29,753 nt of DNA, taken from assembly GCA_032718475.1 (NCBI GenBank), contig JAUCBJ010006213.1, forward strand, positions 1-29,753, read 5' to 3'. The notes below the pieces were generated by a model, which had not been told where the DNA came from, did no database searches, and was given only the letters and a program-made list of their open reading frames with translations. Positions 1 to 6,720 of this stretch are shown here, piece after piece. Both the position numbers and the translations under genes were made by a program. The first letter of the stretch is position 1, and each line of letters starts with the position of its first letter. The stretch comes from Nemertoderma westbladi (Eukaryota; Xenacoelomorpha; Nemertodermatida; Nemertodermatidae).

Positions 1-255
1 ACAATTTAAAAATTGGTAACATGGTCGACTAAACGATGTCTGAGACGCCAATTGAACGAAAAGAGCAGGTTACAGCGGCGGCAATTTCTAACCAAAACAA
101 TAAACGATGTTTCTACCTACAAATTGAGGGAAACGAGCAGGTTACAGGGGCGGGCTTTTCTAACCAAAACAATAAACTTTGTTGATACCTACCCATTGAG
201 GGAAAGGAGAATGTTACCAAAGCTGTCTTTTCTAAACAAAACAATAAACAACCAT
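1..255 (+). repeat. Satellite block, about 72-bp units (copies 1-4)
   Basis: Three to four diverged tandem units of about 70-75 bp are visible. Each carries the words GAGCAGGTTACAG, then TTTCTAACCAAAACAATAAAC, then CTACC...ATTGAGGGAAA. The same unit recurs in reverse orientation at about 22500-22770, forward at 22862-22950 and as a fragment at 25880-25945, so this is a dispersed satellite family and not a local duplication. The open frame that runs through it simply follows the repeat and is not taken as a gene. Confidence 0.8.
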
Positions 256-259
256 CCGG

Positions 260-620
260 CCACCTTCCCACATTCCCAACCGGCCACCTTTTCATCTTTC
301 CAAATGCCCATCAAGTCACCTCACCATTCCCACATTCCCATCCACCCACCTTCCCACATTCTCATCCACCCACCTTCCCACATTCCCATCCACCCACCTT
401 CCCACATTCCTATCCACCCACATTCCCATCCACCCACCTTCCCACATTCCTATCCACCCACCTTCCCACATCCCTATCCACCCACCTTCCCACATTCCTA
501 TCCACCCACCTTCCCACATCCCTATCCACCCACATTCCCAACCACCCACCTTCCCACATTCCCATCCACCCACCTCCCCACATTCCTATCCACCCACATT
601 CCCACATCCCCACCCACCTT
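260..620 (+). repeat. 24-bp pyrimidine-rich minisatellite
   Basis: About fourteen copies of a 24-bp unit of the form CCACCCACCTTCCCACATTC, with C/T changes (TTCCTATCC or TTCCCATCC). The unit length is a multiple of three, so several frames stay open on both strands and would read as Pro-rich or Trp/Gly-rich repeats. There is no start context, non-repeat domain or splice evidence for a protein. Confidence 0.9.
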
Positions 621-757
621 CTCACTGACTGATCAACAGATCATCCCATCAAAAAATAAAGGACTTTGTCCATCACGTGAATACAAAAAAAAACCCCAAT
701 AAATGTGACCTTTCACATACTGTTTCGGAAGATGGTCGAAAATAAGAAAGTTACCTA

Positions 758-796
758 AGGCCGCGTTCACACTACCGAGTAGTGTGAACGCGGCCT
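758..796. repeat. Perfect 17-bp hairpin (possible remnant of a transposon end)
   Basis: Arms AGGCCGCGTTCACACTA (758-774) and its exact reverse complement (780-796) flank a 5-base loop CCGAG. GC-rich arms inside AT-rich DNA, both ending next to TAA/TTA, resemble two terminal inverted repeats brought together, as in a collapsed MITE. That origin is inference; the palindrome itself is exact. Confidence 0.8.
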
Positions 797-1499
797 AAAT
801 GATTGTGAATGGGCCACATTCCTATCCGATGTGTTTATTTTTTCGCTGGGAAATGGAATCCTGTTAAACTTCACATGATGGGCGAATTTAAATACACTGA
901 TTCCAAAAATTACAGAGATTTTCATAGTTAAATAATTATAAAAGTGATATAAGCGCTACCAAATATATTTGATCCACATAGTGGGCATCTTCAGTGAATT
1001 AATGAAATAGTACTGTAAATAGAATTAATATTAAAACTGACTGACTAAAGGACTGATTTCAAATACTGTACGTCCGTGTTTTATCCTGAGTCACCGATTT
1101 GGTTTTATTGGCGTTATAAAAATCGAAACATACTGTATTCGTTTCGTACCTTGTTCATATAAGTATAAACTAATAGTATAAACTACAACACTAAGGTGAA
1201 CAAGGTGTCAGATACCGTCAGATCAGTTCATATAAGAATATACGTTATAGCCATCCTAAGCAATACTTGCATTACGGACTCTCACTAGAGCACGTGTATC
1301 AACTAGTACTGCAAGTTAACCAAAATCATCCAAAATTATTTCAATATCATCCGTGACTGTGACGGGATCCACCGTGGATCCCGATTTATCCGGTGTCTAA
1401 TCTACGCGTCCCCGCCGTGTGTGTGTGAAAAGAGTTCTGGGTAGTTGATTGATCGGTGTATATAAACACGAGGGTATGATATAATCGGATAAGATATAG
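797..1499. other. Intergenic AT-rich DNA
   Basis: No coding frame or RNA gene is supported here. The only structure seen is a perfect 9-bp hairpin at 1363-1383 (arms CGGGATCCA and TGGATCCCG, loop CCG) and scattered short repeats of TATAAACTA type around 1160-1190. Confidence 0.6.
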
Positions 1500-1931
1500 C
1501 ACAGTTAAAGTGAATGATATATAGAGTGTACCGGTAAAATGGCTGAATATTGCTGACAGTAGACGGAGATGGTGATTAGAGTTCCGGTACTGCCCTAACT
1601 AACTGACTTACTAAAAGTGAATGAATTGGCACAACAAATGATAATATATATTGCACTGATCGGCCGCATTAGATTACTCAGTGGATGCCTTCCCCCCATT
1701 GGCTAATAACTCACTTCTCACCCTCCCATCTCTCTGGGAGTGTTTCCCCCTGCTGCTATCACTCTCTCCCTCCCGGAGGTGTAACCTCTGACCCCCGCTG
1801 TGTTCCCTTTGGGGTTTGTCGCCCCGTTTATTGGGGTGACACGAGGTTGATTGGTGATCAACCTCGTGCTCCCAATATTGCTTAAAACCAACTTTGTGTG
1901 GGCCTGGTTAGCGGAATTGAATACGGTAACA
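1500..1931 (-). repeat. 3' LTR of the BEL/Pao element
   Basis: Direct repeat of 13788-14219 at an offset of 12288, about 432 bp. Substitutions versus the other copy are at 1659 (A/G), 1661 (C/T) and 1926 (G/C). In element orientation it starts TGTTACC right after a polypurine tract. Its far end reads ...TTTAACTGTG and not the usual CA, so the left border is uncertain by 1-2 bases. Confidence 0.93.
1827..1868 (-). promoter_or_regulatory. LTR poly(A) signal and adjacent hairpin
   Basis: On the minus strand AATAAA is present at 1832-1827. Beside it is a perfect 12-bp hairpin, CACGAGGTTGAT (1840-1851) and ATCAACCTCGTG (1857-1868), with loop TGGTG. The same pair exists in the other LTR at 14115-14156. 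A poly(A) hexamer in an LTR is expected for retroelement RNA ends; any role of the hairpin in 3' end formation or dimerisation is inference. Confidence 0.5.
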
Positions 1932-1940
1932 CTCCCTCCC
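1932..1940 (-). promoter_or_regulatory. Polypurine tract
   Basis: On the minus strand the bases directly before the 3' LTR read GGGAGGGAG followed by TGTTACC. This is the expected plus-strand primer site of an LTR element and fixes both orientation and LTR start. Confidence 0.75.
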
Positions 1941-2595
1941 ATGCTATCTTCCCGGGAGAAGATAGCATCCACCTCTAGTGCGCTACAATTCCGCCGGATC
2001 TCGATCTAGTATCGAGTGTGGGGTGGAATTATTTTCTCCGGAGCCGGCTTTCCAGGCCGCTCCCTATGGGTATGATATCGCTACCCTGTTTACCTGGCGT
2101 CCCGTGTTGGGCCGATCGTGCGCTCCTCTCATACGACTTTTGTTTCCCCAACACTTTCACCACAAACTCCGCTCCACTTTCACCCTAACTCTTCCATACT
2201 CTCGGACCTCCTCGTCTCTCACTTTGCCTCTTACTTCCCCCCCCCCCCTCCCACCCACACTTGAATTGCACCCGCACTCTCTCCGCACTGTTACTCAACC
2301 CCCATCATGCCCACTCACTCCTGACGAGTCTCACCCCCCTCCTGTGCCGTCGCACTCAAGAAGTGTGAAGTCGTCCAGCGTCACGTCTGTCATAGTCAAT
2401 TGTTCCCCAGTCCCAGTAGCTAATTGGAAAAAAAGTTGTATGACTATAGTACTTACTTTGCTATTCGTTTACTAAACTAATGATTGCTACGTATGTACAT
2501 ACTAATTGCACTTTTCAATTATTTAAATTACTTGAATTTGTACTTAGGAGTTCGCACGTCTCACGTGGTGCCTTCCAGGCATGTTACATCGAAGC
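1941..2595 (-). other. 3' untranslated part of the BEL/Pao element
   Basis: No frame here looks coding. A perfect 11-bp hairpin, ATGCTATCTTC (1941-1951) and GAAGATAGCAT (1958-1968), sits next to the polypurine tract. A C-rich stretch of about 13 bases lies at about 2238-2250. The rest is unremarkable. Confidence 0.5.
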
Positions 2596-3702
2596 CTAGT
2601 TCGTTCCACCTGCCTTTGGGAACCATCTCAACTCTTTCCCTCTGTCGTCCTCCTCCCTTGGCCGTTTCCTGGTCGCTGCCACTCCTTTGGCCTTGTCTCC
2701 CTTCAGGCTCCTGACCCTCGCCGTCACCTCTTTACTAATCCCGATTGTCGACTCCTTGGGCGCTGGTGTTATTAGCTCCCGGTATCGCTTGGTGGGTGGC
2801 CCCTCCGAGTGGCCCTGTTGTCTCCCCCTGGTGGCGTCCCATAGGATCACTTTCATCGCCCGCGGCACATGCTCCGCCAAGAAATCTCTGAATTCCCCTC
2901 TGTTCTGTGGCGTCCACCTGTCCAAATACCTCTGCGTATTTATCACCCCGGCATACGACGCCGCCATCGCCACTTCCTGGTAGGTAAACGGAAGTCTCCG
3001 TTTGATAATCTCCATGTGGGCCTCCTGATTCATGTTAAAGAAGCCCCACCGGAACTCCTGGGCCTTCATACGTTGCCGAGTCATGGCCCCGACGTCGGCC
3101 CACTCCTCGAAGATCCTAAACTTCTCTTCGTCGTCCATCCAGTCGCACTGGCGTCCGTAGTGTCCCCGGAAGTTGCACTTCGAACACCAGTTATGCAACC
3201 GTGGACACGCCCCCATCCTGTGGCTCGACTCGTGGCAGTAGAGAAAACTAGTCCCTTTCTGGAACCGGTACAAACAGCTTCTTTCCTGGTGGGTCTGTCT
3301 CCCACAGTAGTCGCAGCCGAGCAACAATGTCTCCCGCCCCACGTCGTCTTTCATCCCAAGTGATCTCCGCGGTCTGTGGAGTCGCTGGTAAGCGAACTTC
3401 TGGACGTTAGCGTCCCTGTCCACGTCGATCTCCTTGCCCCTCCCGGGCATCGTCTCCCCGAATACTACCCCTGGTGCCGTTCCCGGTTGCTCGCCCAACC
3501 TGATGGTGCTCCCTGCGAAATCCATCGCCGGCTCCTCATGCACCCAGGCCCGCTTGCCGGGTCTATCCCAGAAGGCTCTCGCCCCACTGGCCGTCACCAC
3601 CCTCCCGCCAACCCAGTCCGTGTCCGAGTGGCCGATCCTCCCGATGGGCGGCATCTCTCCGAACTCGTCGTCATCCTCGTCCTCCTCTGGGAGTGGCTCC
3701 AA
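2596..3702 (-). CDS. Accessory ORF, C-terminal part: zinc-knuckle protein of unknown family
   Basis: This 368-residue frame lies downstream of integrase in the BEL/Pao element. It starts with an acidic stretch (about residues 5-16). It has two canonical CX2CX4HX4C knuckles: C130-C133-H138-C143 and C173-C176-H181-C186. Between them is a degenerate one (C156-H161-C166) in which the first Cys position is Phe153. Residues about 190-275 form a charged, Trp-rich helical region, and the end is basic. Zinc knuckles of this spacing bind nucleic acid in retroviral Gag proteins, so RNA or DNA binding is a fair inference. No signal peptide or membrane segment is visible, which argues against an envelope gene. 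The frame probably continues upstream through shifts near 3760 and 3920, so Met1 is not necessarily the real start. I do not recognise the family. Confidence 0.7.
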   Translation of the reverse strand: MEPLPEEDEDDDEFGEMPPIGRIGHSDTDWVGGRVVTASGARAFWDRPGKRAWVHEEPAMDFAGSTIRLGEQPGTAPGVVFGETMPGRGKEIDVDRDANVQKFAYQRLHRPRRSLGMKDDVGRETLLLGCDYCGRQTHQERSCLYRFQKGTSFLYCHESSHRMGACPRLHNWCSKCNFRGHYGRQCDWMDDEEKFRIFEEWADVGAMTRQRMKAQEFRWGFFNMNQEAHMEIIKRRLPFTYQEVAMAASYAGVINTQRYLDRWTPQNRGEFRDFLAEHVPRAMKVILWDATRGRQQGHSEGPPTKRYRELITPAPKESTIGISKEVTARVRSLKGDKAKGVAATRKRPREEDDRGKELRWFPKAGGTN

Positions 3703-3922
3703 CCCCGGTATCCCGGTGGACCCACTGTGTCCCTTTCCACCTTGGCTCTCGCCCGTAACTTTCCATCCTTCCAGCTCCCCTAGCCTCCTTAGCAGCTGGT
3801 CGCCCTCGGCGCCCGCTGGTATGGGCGTCGTCTACAATCCCGATGTCGACTGTTTCGGTGATCCCACCATCCACCCTAATTCTCGCCCTAGAGACTCCCC
3901 TGAACTCCCTGATGACGTCCAA
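3671..3922 (-). pseudogene. Accessory ORF fragment in a shifted frame
   Basis: An open segment of about 83 codons links the coiled-coil piece upstream to the zinc-knuckle frame downstream. Its first 55 or so residues (charged, with an Arg/Gly/Ala-rich part) look coding; the last 25 overlap the other frame. No Met start is present at its head, so it is read as an internal part of one longer reading frame displaced by single-base indels near 3920 and 3760. Confidence 0.5.
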
Positions 3923-4119
3923 TGAAGTTCGTCTAAGGCCGCCTGTACCTCGAAGCCGTAGCTCTGTGCCCTAACTTCCTCCTCCCTTTCTTCTGCTTCT
4001 CTCCTCTCCTGTCTAGCGATTTCTTCAAATCGCTTCGCCTCTCGTCTATCCGCCTCTAGCTGCTCCCATCTCTGATACGGTGTATCTACCTCCCCGTCTA
4101 CCAGATGTCGGCAGTTATA
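3832..4119 (-). pseudogene. Accessory ORF fragment: Glu/Arg-rich coiled coil
   Basis: No start codon opens this segment. It is open from the stop at 4120-4122 to the stop at 3832-3834, in the same frame as the zinc-knuckle part. About residues 15-55 are a dense run of Glu, Arg and Ala with hydrophobic spacing typical of a coiled coil, after which a short region leads to the frame change near 3920. It bridges the pieces above and below and supports a single broken long ORF. Confidence 0.5.
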
Positions 4120-4582
4120 TTACACCGACTCGCCCTTCAGCCCCGGGTGGTCTACCAGACCCTAGAAAGCCGTCTTGAAGGCTCTTCTGTAGCTTAGGGG
4201 TGATCCCGATAATAGGAATGCCGTTGGTTCCCTCTCGATAAATAGTCTTGAATAGGTTGAGCAAACCCATCATTATCCAGTCCTCCTGTAGGATATATCT
4301 CTTCTGATATACCTTTATCGCTCCTCTCCGGAATTGATACACCTCGTGTTTTCCTGGTCTCGCTCCCCACTTCAGCGAGTTCGCTAAGTCCGCTCCGTAC
4401 TCCTCTCTGAACTTACCCCAGTCCATCGGTTTGTGACATACGAGCCCAATTAGCTGGCCCATCGCCACCGCTCCGCAATGGCCTGAGTTCTCCACTAGTC
4501 CCAACCCGTCTGGTGCTGTCATAGCCATGTAGAGTTGGGTTGGGAAGGTTGGGGGTGTCCGGACCGATGATTCTCTCTGCAT
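4115..4582 (-). pseudogene. Accessory ORF, middle fragment
   Basis: A 155-codon open frame. The first ten residues or so overlap the preceding frame, and a one-base shift near 4580 seems to join the two. The body is well mixed, with hydrophobic helices at about residues 30-50 and 95-115, and looks like a globular domain. No motif was recognised. It ends at a stop at 4115-4117, a few bases from the open start of the coiled-coil segment in another frame, so another indel is likely there. Confidence 0.5.
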
Positions 4583-4913
4583 CGTCGCGAATCGCCGATC
4601 CCACTTTCGTCGTCGACTTCTCTCTCACTAGGGTTTGCACCGCCTTCGGCAACCGGTTCAACTTCGGCCCGTCCTTCTTTCCATACGTCCCTAGGAATAT
4701 ATCCCCATTTGGCGCGGCCAAATGTAGGAGTATGGTTCTGGCCGACCCCGCCGATCCTCTCCTCGAACCCTCCTCGTCTTCCACGGTCCCCTCATCATCT
4801 AGGACCATGTATCCTTCTCTGCTGACGGACTCTACGAACCTCTTCCAATCCTTTCTCGGTGGCTCTCTTGCGTACTTCGGAATCCCGAACTTCGCTTCGT
4901 CTCCTTTCACCAC
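4413..4913 (-). pseudogene. Accessory ORF, N-central fragment
   Basis: A 166-codon frame. About the first 110 residues look coding, with a basic N-terminus, a Glu-rich acidic patch and a hydrophobic core segment around residues 65-80. The remaining residues overlap the 4115-4582 frame and are probably out of frame. The frame is open upstream of its first Met to about 4960, where it overlaps the 4795-5241 frame, so a single indel near 4950 likely separates two parts of one protein. No domain recognised. Confidence 0.5.
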
Positions 4914-5241
4914 ATAGTGGAAATGCTCGAAGATCGCGTTGTCCAGCGACGGCGTCGTAGGTCACGACCAGGCGCTGTTCGTGCACCTCCCTGAAATGGT
5001 CTTGTAGCGCTCGCGCTCCGTGACCTCTCTCCAACCGCTCGTAGTATCCTCTCATCTTCTCTTCCGGATGCCTCTTGGTGAAATCCACCAGTATCTCCTT
5101 TCCTCCTAACTCCGCCTTTCTCTTTCTGATCAGTTTCCCTGCCATTCCGAACTCTCTCACTCGCTCACCTGTAAGGTGGTGCCTTGCCAAGGCGCAGTAC
5201 AGATGAGTGATAAGGTTAAGATGGTCTGTACAGTTCGACAA
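4795..5241 (-). CDS. Accessory ORF, N-terminal fragment
   Basis: A 148-codon open frame at the 5' end of the accessory region. The most likely real start is the internal Met at 5145-5143 (Met33), followed by a basic N-terminus and a charged helical stretch. The residues before it are less protein-like. After about 95 residues the meaningful frame moves to the neighbouring frame near 4950. A CAG/GTGAGC word at 5171-5164 on the minus strand is a textbook splice-donor sequence; whether it is used is unknown. No family recognised. Confidence 0.45.
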   Translation of the reverse strand: MSNCTDHLNLITHLYCALARHHLTGERVREFGMAGKLIRKRKAELGGKEILVDFTKRHPEEKMRGYYERLERGHGARALQDHFREVHEQRLVVTYDAVAGQRDLRAFPLCGERRRSEVRDSEVRKRATEKGLEEVRRVRQQRRIHGPR

Positions 5242-5617
5242 TGGTCTATTTCTTACTTAATTCTGAGTTATAGCCTAATTTTTCTTACTTAATTTCCAAA
5301 ACCGCTAAATTGTACCCTAAATTGTAATTTTGTCCGTTACTTTAATTATGTTCCAGAATTTTCTTACTACTGTTACCATCATTTGTCTAATTTTCTGATT
5401 CTATTTTATTTTAATTTAATCCTACTACTGTGCTACTACCGATGGATTACTCTACTTCATAATCCACATTCTGGCCTACTCTGTGGGCCTGTGCAGTACA
5501 ACAGTATGCGTCACGTGGCCTACATGATTTATCCAGCTGTACTCATATGCCCCCCTCTCGCTGCTCACTACTAACTAATATCTACATTATACATACCCTT
5601 CTACCACTAACTCTTAC
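5242..5617 (-). other. AT-rich spacer between integrase and accessory region
   Basis: No coding frame, terminator-like hairpin or RNA gene was found. The stretch is T-rich on the plus strand and separates the accessory region from the minisatellite. It might contain a promoter for the accessory region, but I see no TATA box or other signal that would show this. Confidence 0.4.
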
Positions 5618-6130
5618 TAACCGGTACTATATACCCTCTTACTAACTTTTAACTAACTTCTACTAACCGGTACTACGTACCCTCTAACCTCTAACTCCAC
5701 TAACTCTTACTAACCGGTACTATGTACCCTCTTACTAACCTCTGACTCCACTTACTCTTACAAACCGGTACTATGTACCCTCTTACTAACCTCTAACTCT
5801 CTCTAACTAACTAACGGTACTACGTACCCTCTTACTAACCTCTAACTCTCCCTAACTAACTAACGGTACTACGTACCCTCTTACTAACTCTTACTCTCTC
5901 TAACTAACTAACGGTACTACGTACCCTCTTACTAACCTCTAACTCTCCCTAACTAACTAATGGTACTACGTACCCTCTTACTAACTCTTACTCTCTCTAA
6001 CTAACTAACGGTACTACGTACCCTCTTACTAACTCTTACTATCTGCCTAACGGTACTACGTACCTTCTAACTACTAACTCTTACTAACTAACTAAAGGTA
6101 CTACGTACCTTCTAACTACTAACTAACTAA
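5618..6130. repeat. Minisatellite, about 47-bp units with GGTAC-TAC-GTACC cores
   Basis: Eleven copies of a GGTACTAYRTACC core occur at 5622, 5669, 5716, 5767, 5816, 5865, 5912, 5961, 6009, 6051 and 6097, spaced 42-51 bp. They are separated by CTCTTACTAACTC and TAACTAACTAA words. Each core has inverted GGTAC/GTACC arms around TAC. The array is inside the retrotransposon, between the end of pol and the accessory coding region. The longer poly-T and TTTATT run that follows (6150-6190) would read as A-rich on the element's strand. Confidence 0.9.
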
Positions 6131-6230
6131 CTTCCATCTGCCTACTTACTCTTTCTTTATTTATTTATTTTTTTTTTTTATTTATTTTATGTGTGGGAAG
6201 GGCGTCTCGCCCTCAATCCCACACTCAACA

Positions 6231-6424
6231 CTAGGGTGCTCCCTCCAGAAGGCAGCACTTACCTACAGCCCTCCTGTAGGTCTTTCTATCTTTTGCTCCT
6301 ATTTTGCCACCTATCCGCACTTCTACCGATCGGACTCTTCCGTACTCATCGGAGTAAGTGCCCACAACTCTCGCCAATCGCCACTGGTTGTTGATGATGG
6401 TATCGTCCGTGACGATCACCAAAT
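6231..6424 (-). pseudogene. BEL/Pao integrase C-terminal tail (DUF5641-like)
   Basis: About 64 codons encode the basic beta-rich tail that follows the integrase core in BEL/Pao polyproteins: a GDLVIV start, then W-x-LARV and the GRVRSVEVR strand. This pattern is what I recognise as the DUF5641-type tail. Here it follows the first strand of the integrase core directly, with the rest of the core absent and a frame change at the junction. It ends at a stop at 6231-6233. Confidence 0.75.
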
Positions 6425-6720
6425 CACCCTCCTTTAACTACCGCCCGTGTGTTGTTACATACGAAGATGATGCCGTAGCGCTTCTCCATGTGCCGCATCA
6501 CCTTAATCTTTATCGGCCCGAACATATCCACACCGCAATGCGTGAATGGCGGGTCGTGCTGTCTCACTCTACTGGCCAGTAATGGCGCCATTTCCTGTAT
6601 GGCCCGCTCCTTCTTCGCCCGTCGGCAGGTTTGGCACTGCCCCACTACCGCCTTTACCTTCTTTCTTAGCTGTTTGACCCAAAAGGTCCTTCGTATCTCC
6701 GTGAGGGTTCGGTTGGTACC
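6424..6720 (-). pseudogene. Integrase, zinc-binding domain and start of a deleted catalytic core
   Basis: Integrase inserts the cDNA into host DNA. The two His ligands of its HHCC zinc domain are at the end of the upstream pol frame (in DSHKS and LHG). A one-base frame change near 6717 leads to the FWV segment and the CQTC pair in this frame. The first catalytic Asp is in GVDMFGPI. About 25 residues later the sequence jumps to the C-terminal tail; the second Asp and the Glu of the DDE triad are missing. The normal interval between these landmarks is well over 100 residues, so several hundred bases are deleted. The copy cannot encode a working integrase. Confidence 0.85.

Noticed and set aside
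13-702. Long plus-strand and minus-strand frames over the 24-bp and 72-bp repeats
   Set aside because: Unit lengths divisible by three keep frames open by arithmetic; the products are only repeats and no non-repeat domain, start context or splice site supports a gene.
1685-1885. 66-codon frame in the LTR, identical at 13973-14173
   Set aside because: It is LTR sequence read on the strand opposite to the element; duplicated only because the LTR is duplicated.
1978-2475. 165-codon plus-strand frame
   Set aside because: Ser/Pro/Leu-rich from C/T-rich DNA, antisense to the 3' end of the retrotransposon, no recognisable domain.
2596-3702. Envelope gene of an errantivirus-like BEL element
   Set aside because: No signal peptide, furin site or membrane anchor seen; Cys/His residues follow zinc-knuckle spacing.
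2869-3925. Several plus-strand frames of 100-160 codons
   Set aside because: Antisense shadows of the zinc-knuckle accessory region, whose minus-strand frame has the conserved Cys/His spacing.
5618-6130. CRISPR-like array
   Set aside because: Units are directly tandem and diverged, with no unique spacers, and the setting is an animal retrotransposon.
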